Positions 55,864 to 64,000 of a DNA stretch of 64,000 nt are shown here, in pieces (the first letter of the stretch is position 1; every line of letters begins with the position of its first letter). The notes beneath the pieces were generated by a model. The model searched no databases. It had not been told where the DNA came from and saw nothing but the letters and a program-made list of their open reading frames with translations. Origin of the DNA: Massilia sp. PAMC28688 (GTDB lineage: Bacteria > Pseudomonadota > Gammaproteobacteria > Burkholderiales > Burkholderiaceae_D); NCBI RefSeq assembly GCF_019443445.1, contig NZ_CP080378.1:3410001-3474000 (forward strand), written 5' to 3'. Both the position numbers and the translations under genes were made by a program.

Positions 55864-58041
55864 TTATCGGTTGGGCGCCCTGGCGCGCGGATCGAAGGAA
55901 CGCAGGCCGGCGCCGATCAGGTCCAACGGCACACCGAGCGCCCACGTAGCCGCCACTGCTGCCAGCAGGCTGTCGGGATGCTCGATCACGCCGGGCTTGA
56001 GGCTCGCCAGGCTCAGAATGACCGTGTCGCTGCCGCCTTCTATCACCACCAGCTTGCCGTCATGGAGAGTGACCGCCTTGCCGCCTGCGCCTGTGTGCGC
56101 CGAGAGCACGGGCAGCGCCGGGTCGAGGCCATAGAAGATCACTTCGCCATCGCACAATTCGGACAGGGCGGCCACCGCAGCATTGGCTGCGTTGAGCACC
56201 GCCACGCCCTGGTCGGCAATGACATCGACCTGGGTGCGCACCACGTTGGCCATGGCGTCGGCGTCGTGGATGTAGAATTCGCCCAGCTGCTCAAAGCCGT
56301 CCATGTCGGTGACGACGCCGACGCTGCACTTGTCGTAGGCCAGGCCTTCGGCCAGGATCATGCGCGCATTGCTCTCAAAGACGGCCGCCTGCACGGTGCG
56401 ATTGATCAAGAGGCGCTGGCCTGCTTCCCAGTTGACGGCATTGGCCGCCGTGACCAGGCGCTGATCGAGGAACAGGCCTTCCGAGCTGACCACGCCAGTA
56501 TGCTTGCCGGTCAGGTGCACCAGGCAGCCCACCAGCTTGGCGATGAGCGCCGTGCCCCGGCTGCCGGTGATGCCGACGATGGGTATGCGGCCGCTTTCCG
56601 CCTGGCCGAACAGGTGACCCACGATGGCCGCGCCAATCGGACGAGGTTCGCCCGCGGCCGGTTTGATGTGCGCGAGCAGCCCGGGACTGGCGTTGACTTC
56701 GATGATCGCGCCGCGCTGCTCGCTCAGTGGCCGGGTGATGTCTTCGGCCACCAGGTCCACGCCCGCAATGTCCAGGCCAACCACGCGCGCGGCCAGTGCC
56801 GCGGCCTGGGCGATGGAAGGATGGACCTTGTCGGTGACGTCAATGGCGACGTTGCCGTTGGGCTGGATCAGCACCTTCTGGCCCGCCTGCGGCACCGAGT
56901 AGGCGGTCAGACCCTGGCGTTCGAGCTCCAGGATGATTTCGGCCCCGTGCTGCGGCGCGAGCGCGTTCAAGGGCGCGTCTTCGGTGGTGCCGCGGCGCGG
57001 GTCGGTGTTGATCTGGCTGTCCACCAGGTCGATGATGTTGCCCACGCCGTCGCCCGTTACCCACAGCGATTCGCCCTTGGCCGCGGCCACCAGCTGCGAG
57101 CCCACCACCAGCAGGCGATGCTCGTCGCCGGCGATGTAGCGTTCCACAATCACCGCTTCGCTGTCGCCCTTGCGCGCGGCCAGGTGGTAAGCCTTGACCA
57201 CGTCGGCCTCGGTCATGAGGTTGAGCGACACTCCGCGTCCGTGGTTGCCGTCGTAAGGTTTGACCACCACCGGCAGGCCGATGTCCTGGGCTTCTTCCCA
57301 CGCCTCGGCGGCGCTGCGTACCAGCGCGCCTTCCGGCACCGGTACCCCGCATGCCTGCAGCAGCGTCTTGGTAAGGTCTTTGTCAGAGGCAATCGATTCG
57401 GCAATCGCACTGGTACGGTCGGTTTCGGCCGTCCAGATGCGGCGCTGCGCGGCGCCGTGGCCGAGCTGCACCAGGTTGCCGTCAGTGAGGCGCAGGTGCG
57501 GAATGCGGCGCTCGGTGGCCGCTTCCACAATATGGTTGGTGGAAGGACCCATGCAATGGTCGTCCACCTTTTCCTTGAGTGCGGCCACGGTGGCGGCCAG
57601 GTCGAACGGGGTGTCGTCGATGGCCGCCATCAGCAGCGCGCGGCCCGCCTCAAGCGCGGCGCGGCCCACATGCTCCTCGCGCGTGCGAAAGGCCATCTTG
57701 TATACGCCAATGTCGCCGGTGGAACGGGTCTTGCCGAAACCGGTGCGCATGCCGGCCAGGTTTTGCAGCTCCAGCACCACGTGTTCCAGCACATGGCCCG
57801 ACCAGGTACCTTCCTTGAGACGCTCCAGGAAGCCGCCCCGTTCGCCCACCCCGCAGCGATGCTCGATCAGGCCCGGCAGCCAGGCCACCAGCCGCTCGTA
57901 CAGGCCCGGCAGTTTGTTGGACGGAAAGTCTTCCAGCAAGCCGATATCGAGCCACGCTTCGATCACGGGGCGGTAGGTCCAGATGTTCGGCCCACGCAGG
58001 TGCGTCACGCGCAGGAAATCGATTGCTTTCTTCTTTGTCAT
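55864..58041 (-). CDS. Second cyanophycin synthetase homologue with degenerate Mur-ligase P-loop
   Basis: A 725-aa protein homologous to CphA over its N-terminal and ATP-grasp domains (FLRVTHLRGPNIWTYRP; PVVVKPYDGNHGRGVSLNL; IIEVNASPGLLAH). In the Mur ligase-like domain the P-loop GTNGKTT is GSRGTAL (about residues 493-499), and the protein stops about 130 residues short, lacking the C-terminal Mur domain. The second ATP site is therefore almost certainly inactive. This fits the CphA2 or CphA-prime class, some of which polymerise beta-Asp-Arg dipeptides with one active site only. It is the promoter-proximal gene of the pair and divergent from the ABC exporter gene. Confidence 0.88.
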   Translation of the reverse strand: MTKKKAIDFLRVTHLRGPNIWTYRPVIEAWLDIGLLEDFPSNKLPGLYERLVAWLPGLIEHRCGVGERGGFLERLKEGTWSGHVLEHVVLELQNLAGMRTGFGKTRSTGDIGVYKMAFRTREEHVGRAALEAGRALLMAAIDDTPFDLAATVAALKEKVDDHCMGPSTNHIVEAATERRIPHLRLTDGNLVQLGHGAAQRRIWTAETDRTSAIAESIASDKDLTKTLLQACGVPVPEGALVRSAAEAWEEAQDIGLPVVVKPYDGNHGRGVSLNLMTEADVVKAYHLAARKGDSEAVIVERYIAGDEHRLLVVGSQLVAAAKGESLWVTGDGVGNIIDLVDSQINTDPRRGTTEDAPLNALAPQHGAEIILELERQGLTAYSVPQAGQKVLIQPNGNVAIDVTDKVHPSIAQAAALAARVVGLDIAGVDLVAEDITRPLSEQRGAIIEVNASPGLLAHIKPAAGEPRPIGAAIVGHLFGQAESGRIPIVGITGSRGTALIAKLVGCLVHLTGKHTGVVSSEGLFLDQRLVTAANAVNWEAGQRLLINRTVQAAVFESNARMILAEGLAYDKCSVGVVTDMDGFEQLGEFYIHDADAMANVVRTQVDVIADQGVAVLNAANAAVAALSELCDGEVIFYGLDPALPVLSAHTGAGGKAVTLHDGKLVVIEGGSDTVILSLASLKPGVIEHPDSLLAAVAATWALGVPLDLIGAGLRSFDPRARAPNR

Positions 58042-58122
58042 TAGATTATTTCTTGATAACAGCGACTGTCACGGTGGTAGCCGCACGGTCTCCGCGCGCC
58101 CAAATTGCAGCCTGTCATGTTG

Positions 58123-58128
58123 TATACT
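58123..58128 (+). promoter_or_regulatory. -10 box of the cyanophycin-associated ABC gene
   Basis: TATACT at 58123-58128 in the gap between the two divergent transcripts would start RNA near 58135. That would exclude the ATG at 58105 and favour the in-frame ATG codons at 58198 or 58219. No convincing -35 box was found. Confidence 0.4.
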
Positions 58129-58197
58129 TGCCCTACCGAAGCTTACCGCGCCAAACCAATTTCTGCCAGTATCGAATCCCGGATTGCCTGCCGGGGC

Positions 58198-60501
58198 ATG
58201 GCTTACTTTCCCCAGACGATGACATCTACACAATTAATTTCTTCTTCGACAGCTGCCCCCGTGCTCATTTCCTTGTCCGAGGAATGGCAGGCACAAGTCG
58301 CGCAGCAGCTTGCTCCGGGGGAAAACGTTCTGGGTGGCATGCAGGTTGACCTTGATGCCCGCCTGCGGTTTAAAAAAGGGATGCTGGTCGTCACCGACCG
58401 CCGGCTGCTGGCCCTCGATGCCGGGCAGTCCGCGTGGCAGACGTTTTCATTCCGGCCGGGCCTCGCGCTGCGCCACCACGATCATGCCGGCGTCGGTCAC
58501 CTGGAACTGTTTGATGACCATGGCCGGCTTGGCGCCTGGCGCTTCACGCTGGGCCAGAACCTGCAAGCGATCCGGCTGCTGGACCATTTTCGCGAGCAGC
58601 TTGAAAGCCATCTGACCGGCCGGCCGGTGCACGTGCCCGAGCACCATGTCTGCCCGAGCTGCAAGGCGCCGCTGGCACCGGACGAAGAAGAATGCCCGAT
58701 CTGCACCAAGGTCCTGTACACGCCGCCGTCCACCTGGACCCTGCTGCGCCTGTGGCGTTTCGCCAAACCGTACAAGTGGCAGCTGGCGCTGGGCTTTTTC
58801 CTCATGCTGGCCAGTACCGCGGCGCACATGATCCCGCCCTATCTCACCATGCCGCTGATGGACAATGTCCTGATCCCGTTCCAGAACGGTGAGCAGGTCA
58901 ATGAACGGCTGGTGTGGCTGTACATGAGCGGCCTGTTTGGCGCGGCGGTGCTGGCCTGGGGGCTCGGGTGGGGCAAGACCTACATCCTGGCACTGGTGTC
59001 GGAACGGATGGGGGCCGACCTGCGTTCGGCCACGTATGAACACTTGATGAAGCTGTCGCTTGAATTTTTTGGCGGCAAGCGCACAGGTGATCTGATGTCG
59101 CGCATCGGCAGCGGCAGCGACCGCATTTGCGTGTTCCTGTCGCTGCACCTGCTCGACTTTGCCTCCGACGTCCTGATGATCATCATGACCGGCGTGATCC
59201 TGTGTTCGATCAATCCGTGGCTGGCCGTGATCACGCTGGTGCCGCTGCCTTTCATCGCCTGGATGATCCACATCGTGCGCGACCGCCTGCGCACCGGCTT
59301 TGAAAAGATCGACCGCGTGTGGGGCGAGGTCACCAACGTGCTGGCCGATACCATCCCCGGTATCCGCGTGGTCAAGGCGTTTGCCCAGGAAAAGCGCGAA
59401 GCGACGCGGTTTCGCGAAGCCAACCGCCATAACCTGGCCGTCAACGACAAGCTCAATCGCGTCTGGTCGCTGTTCTCGCCAACGGTATCGTTCTTGACCG
59501 AACTGGGGTTGCTGGTGGTGTGGGTATTCGGTATCTGGCTGGTGTCGAGCAACGACATCACGGTCGGCGTGCTGACCCTGTTCATCACGTACAGCAGCCG
59601 CTTTTATGGGCGACTTGATTCCATGAGCCGCATCGTGTCGGTGACGCAGAAGTCGGCGTCGGCGGCCAAGCGCATCTTCGACATTCTCGACCACGTATCG
59701 AGCGTGCCGGAACCGGTCAACCCGGTAAAGCTGGACAAGATCGAAGGGCGCATCGACCTGCGCGAAGTGGGTTTCCGGTATGGCAACCGCGCTGTCAACC
59801 GCGGCATTTCACTCAATATCAGGGCCGGTGAATTCGTGGGCCTGGTCGGTCACAGCGGCTCGGGCAAGAGCACCCTGGTCAACCTGATCTGCCGCTTCTA
59901 CGATGTGAGCGAGGGCGCGATCCTGCTCGACGGCGTCGACATCCGCTCGTTCGCGGTGTCGGACTACCGCCGCAACATCGGACTGGTGCTGCAGGAGCCG
60001 TTCCTGTTCTTTGGCACGATTGCCGAAAATATCGCTTACGGCAAGCCGGGTGCCACGCGCGAAGAAATCATCGCCTCGGCGCGCGCGGCCCATGCTCATG
60101 AATTCATTCTGCGCCTGCCGCAGGGTTACGATTCGATGGTGGGAGAACGGGGTCAGGGCCTGTCGGGTGGCGAGCGCCAGCGCATCTCGATTGCACGCGC
60201 GCTGCTGATCGACCCGCGCATCCTGATCATGGATGAAGCCACGTCGTCGGTGGACTCGGAAACGGAAAAGGAAATCCAGAAGGCGCTCGACAACCTGGTG
60301 CAGGGCCGCACCACGATCGCCATTGCGCACCGCCTGTCGACGCTGCACCGGGCCGACCGCCTGGTGGTGCTGGACCGCGGCGTGGTGATGGAAGAGGGCA
60401 GCCACGACGAGCTGATGGCGCGCGAGGGCGCCTACTTCCGGCTATACGAAGCGCAGGCGCGCAACGTGGATACCGACATGGACGACAAGGACGAAGACTA
60501 G
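58198..60501 (+). CDS. Cyanophycin-associated ABC exporter with N-terminal PH-like region and zinc ribbon
   Basis: A 767-aa protein (760 if begun at 58219) with an unusual N-terminal extension. Residues about 20-145 form a beta-rich region resembling bacterial PH domains (VLGGMQVDLDARLRFKKGMLVVTDRRLLALD). A zinc ribbon follows, with Cys152, Cys155, Cys166 and Cys169 in CPSCKAPLAPDEEECPIC. Six transmembrane helices of a type I exporter occupy about 190-490. The nucleotide-binding domain has Walker A GHSGSGKSTLV (about 551), LSGGERQR and Walker B ILIMDEATSS. It is a half-transporter, probably a homodimer. Divergent from the cyanophycin synthetases and 0 bp from the DUF1854 gene, it belongs to that locus; substrate unknown. 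Confidence 0.88.
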   Translation: MAYFPQTMTSTQLISSSTAAPVLISLSEEWQAQVAQQLAPGENVLGGMQVDLDARLRFKKGMLVVTDRRLLALDAGQSAWQTFSFRPGLALRHHDHAGVGHLELFDDHGRLGAWRFTLGQNLQAIRLLDHFREQLESHLTGRPVHVPEHHVCPSCKAPLAPDEEECPICTKVLYTPPSTWTLLRLWRFAKPYKWQLALGFFLMLASTAAHMIPPYLTMPLMDNVLIPFQNGEQVNERLVWLYMSGLFGAAVLAWGLGWGKTYILALVSERMGADLRSATYEHLMKLSLEFFGGKRTGDLMSRIGSGSDRICVFLSLHLLDFASDVLMIIMTGVILCSINPWLAVITLVPLPFIAWMIHIVRDRLRTGFEKIDRVWGEVTNVLADTIPGIRVVKAFAQEKREATRFREANRHNLAVNDKLNRVWSLFSPTVSFLTELGLLVVWVFGIWLVSSNDITVGVLTLFITYSSRFYGRLDSMSRIVSVTQKSASAAKRIFDILDHVSSVPEPVNPVKLDKIEGRIDLREVGFRYGNRAVNRGISLNIRAGEFVGLVGHSGSGKSTLVNLICRFYDVSEGAILLDGVDIRSFAVSDYRRNIGLVLQEPFLFFGTIAENIAYGKPGATREEIIASARAAHAHEFILRLPQGYDSMVGERGQGLSGGERQRISIARALLIDPRILIMDEATSSVDSETEKEIQKALDNLVQGRTTIAIAHRLSTLHRADRLVVLDRGVVMEEGSHDELMAREGAYFRLYEAQARNVDTDMDDKDED

Positions 60502-60972
60502 ATGGCAGAGACGAATTTTCAGCTGGTGCGCAACAGCTTTGGCAGGCTGGTGCTGACCAACAGCGCCGGCGAAGTATTCGAGGGCGTGTCGCCGGTGCGC
60601 GCGTTCCCGATCCAGTCGCCCGACAACGGCATCTCGCTGGTGCTGGGCGATGGCAAGGAAGTGGCCTGGATCGACGAGCTGGCCGCGCTGCCGGCCCAGG
60701 TGCGCGAGTTGGTGCACGAAGAACTGGAAGGGCGCGAATTCATGCCCGAAATTATCCGGGTCAAGGATGTGAGCAGCTTTGCCACGCCCTGCACCTGGTA
60801 TGTCGATACCGATCGTGGCAGCACCGAATTCACCCTCAAGGGTGAAGAAGACATTCGCCGCATCGGCGCCGCTTCGCTGCTGGTGGCCGACAACCACGGC
60901 ATCAATTTCCTGATCCGGGACATGTTCACGATCGACAAGCACACGCGCCGCATCCTCGACCGCTTCCTGTGA
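60502..60972 (+). CDS. DUF1854-family protein of the cyanophycin locus
   Basis: A 156-aa soluble protein of the DUF1854 family. Visible blocks are NFQLVRNSFGRLVLTNSAGE, VSPVRAFPIQSPDNGISLV, EGREFMPEIIRVKDVSSFATPCTWYV and SLLVADNHGINFLIRDM. It begins directly after the stop of the ABC exporter gene with no spacing. The family is found beside cyanophycin genes and ABC exporters in proteobacteria; its biochemical function is unknown. A regulatory or accessory role for the exporter is an inference from the tight coupling. Confidence 0.85.
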   Translation: MAETNFQLVRNSFGRLVLTNSAGEVFEGVSPVRAFPIQSPDNGISLVLGDGKEVAWIDELAALPAQVRELVHEELEGREFMPEIIRVKDVSSFATPCTWYVDTDRGSTEFTLKGEEDIRRIGAASLLVADNHGINFLIRDMFTIDKHTRRILDRFL

Positions 60973-61011
60973 TGCCGGCCTTACGTTGCTCACGCTATTA
61001 ACGGAGAAACT

Positions 61012-61311
61012 ATGCATTACCTGTTGTGCTATGAGCTGGCCGACGATTACCTCGAACGCCGCGGCCAATACCGCGACGAGCACCTGCGCCTGGCCTGGGA
61101 AGCGCAGGAACGCGGCGAAATCGTGCTGGCCGGCGCGCTGCCCGATCCCTTCGACAAGGCCATGCTGCTGTTCCAGGGCGACTCGCCCGAGGCGGCCGAG
61201 CGCTTCGCCAGGAACGATCCTTACGTGAAGCACGCTCTGGTGACGGCTTACCGGGTGCGCCTGTGGAACACGGTGGTGGGCGACCTGGCCGCCACGCCGG
61301 TCCGTCCCTGA
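61012..61311 (+). CDS. YciI-like protein
   Basis: A 99-aa dimeric ferredoxin-like-fold protein of the YciI family. Landmarks are MHYLLCYELADDYLERRGQYRDEHLRLA, the conserved His in that block, GEIVLAGALPDP and LLFQGDSPEAAERFARNDPYV. Members have been proposed to act as small hydrolases or dehalogenase-like enzymes, but the function is undefined. It lies 39 bp after the DUF1854 gene on the same strand with an ACGGAGAAA ribosome binding site. Confidence 0.88.
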   Translation: MHYLLCYELADDYLERRGQYRDEHLRLAWEAQERGEIVLAGALPDPFDKAMLLFQGDSPEAAERFARNDPYVKHALVTAYRVRLWNTVVGDLAATPVRP

Positions 61312-61431
61312 TCGAAGCTGGCGGGCCTGTTCGCCAAGGCCTGCCCCCGATGCTTCGGCGTGGCCGCGCTGGCGGGCGTCGCCATCGCGCACGGATTGTT
61401 ATGATCGGTTTTCCGCAAGCCTGGAACCGTG

Positions 61432-63213
<1,782 letters not shown>

Positions 63214-63241
63214 TCGGGTCGTTGTATCTTAAAATGCCCAA

Positions 63242-63814
63242 ATGAATACTATTGTGGACGACACGGGCCGCCAGCTGGCGGTGCGGATCCGCCTTGAGCG
63301 CGATGCGCGCGGCTGGTCGCTGGCCGAGCTGGCCCAGCGCGCGGGGGTGGCCAAGGCAACGGTGAGCAAGATCGAACGGGGGGAGGTCAGTCCCACCGCC
63401 GTCATCCTGGTGCGCATTGCGTCGGCATTCGGGCTCACGCTGGCCGGGCTGCTGCTGCGGGCCGAGGGCCATGGGAACGGCGAGCGCGTCTCGCGCGCGG
63501 CAGCGCAGCCCGTATGGCGCGACCCGGCCACGGGCTACGTGCGGCGCCAGGTGCTCAGCCGGCCGGATCACCCGCTGGAAATCGTGCAGGTCCAACTGCC
63601 GGCCGGCGCCGCGGTGACCTTGCCGGCCGCCTCGTATGTCCATATCCGGCAGGCGGTGTGGGTGCGGCAGGGATCGCTGGTGATTGCCGAAGGGGGTGTG
63701 CGCCACAGCCTGGACGAGGGCGACTGCCTGCCGTTCGGGCCGCCATCGGATGTGGAATTTTTCAATGAAACAGCGCTGCCCTGCACCTATGTCGTGCTGC
63801 TGGCGCGCAGTTAG
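63242..63814 (+). CDS. XRE-family regulator with cupin sensor domain
   Basis: A 190-aa transcriptional regulator. The N-terminal helix-turn-helix (residues 10-70) reads LAVRIRLERDARGWSLAELAQRAGVAKATVSKIERGEVSPTA. The C-terminal cupin (about 110-188) has the beta-barrel pattern IVQVQLPAGAAVTLPA, then VWVRQGSLVIAEGG, then LDEGDCLPFGPPSDVEF. Such proteins often control small-molecule catabolism or transport genes and sense their ligand through the cupin. It is followed by a GNAT acetyltransferase gene after 8 bp, and this pair is common in proteobacteria. Confidence 0.9.
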   Translation: MNTIVDDTGRQLAVRIRLERDARGWSLAELAQRAGVAKATVSKIERGEVSPTAVILVRIASAFGLTLAGLLLRAEGHGNGERVSRAAAQPVWRDPATGYVRRQVLSRPDHPLEIVQVQLPAGAAVTLPAASYVHIRQAVWVRQGSLVIAEGGVRHSLDEGDCLPFGPPSDVEFFNETALPCTYVVLLARS

Positions 63815-63822
63815 GTGAGATC

Positions 63823-64000
63823 ATGGACATTCAAATTCGGCAATTGTGTCAAGGCGATGCGGCCAGCGCGCAGCTGGCACCGCTGCTGGTGACGGTGGTA
63901 GCAGGGGGCGGCTCGGTCAGCTTCATGCATCCGCTGCCATTGGAAGAGGCCCGGCATTTCTGGGACGGGGCGCTGGCCTCGGCCGCGCGGGGCGAGCGGG
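63823..64000 (+). CDS. GNAT-family N-acetyltransferase, 3'-truncated by window edge
   Basis: The first 59 codons of a gene that runs off the right edge. The translation begins MDIQIRQLCQGDAASAQLAP, continues with LLVTVVAGGGSVSFMHPLPL and then EEARHFWDGALASAARGER. The N-terminal beta-strand followed by a helix and the FMHPLP-E-A-FW block are typical of small GNAT acetyltransferases that pair with XRE-cupin regulators. An AGGTGAGA ribosome binding site overlaps the end of the regulator gene, so the two are an operon. Confidence 0.75.
   Translation, partial: MDIQIRQLCQGDAASAQLAPLLVTVVAGGGSVSFMHPLPLEEARHFWDGALASAARGER

Overview
The window looks like a chromosomal segment of a high-GC betaproteobacterium of the Oxalobacteraceae (Massilia/Telluria/Duganella type). 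This is inferred from protein flavour, GC-rich codon use and the block pyrG-kdsA-eno-ftsB, an order typical of Burkholderiales. No rRNA, tRNA, CRISPR array, integrase or transposase was seen.

Layout. 1-4.6 kb: the 3' part of an error-prone polymerase gene (dnaE2), a possible small membrane protein, a PRC-barrel protein, an M23 peptidase homologue and a frameshifted alpha/beta-hydrolase remnant. 4.6-15.9 kb: the most distinctive region. It holds a VpsR-like sigma-54 activator, a promoter region with five GTGAC/GTCAC half-sites, and a five-gene operon with the architecture of the Pseudomonas functional-amyloid (Fap) system: a 683-aa Gly/Ala-rich secreted repeat protein, a small secreted partner, a C39-peptidase-like protein (FapD-like), a FapE-like protein and a coiled-coil/beta-barrel outer-membrane protein (FapF-like). 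A PAS-GGDEF-EAL protein follows 10 bp downstream and a second GGDEF-EAL protein lies after a small TfoX-like gene. I read this as a c-di-GMP-linked secreted-fibre or biofilm-matrix module.

16-34.8 kb: mostly housekeeping genes (pyrG, kdsA, eno, ftsB, hslO, gamma carbonic anhydrase, htpX, YciO-type protein, M50 protease, trpS, dapA, bamC). A GbsR/MarR-type regulator with two palindromes on its promoter, an RcnB-like protein and a higBA toxin-antitoxin pair are inserted among them. 34.9-41.4 kb: an Ala-rich lipoprotein with a long AT-rich leader, a RoxA-like cupin oxygenase, slyD, a degenerate phosphoesterase-like protein and mutS.

41.7-48.1 kb: an overlapping three-gene operon encoding a TonB-dependent receptor, a periplasmic PF04392-type binding protein and a hybrid histidine kinase. 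It looks like a sensing chain from the outer membrane to the cytoplasm. 48.1-53 kb: an aldehyde dehydrogenase and a large pullulanase-type lipoprotein. 53.2-61.3 kb: a cyanophycin locus, with two cyanophycin synthetase genes (one with a degraded second ATP site) divergent from an unusual ABC exporter carrying an N-terminal PH-like region and a zinc ribbon, followed by a DUF1854 protein and a YciI protein. The window ends with another ABC exporter, an XRE-cupin regulator and the start of a GNAT acetyltransferase.
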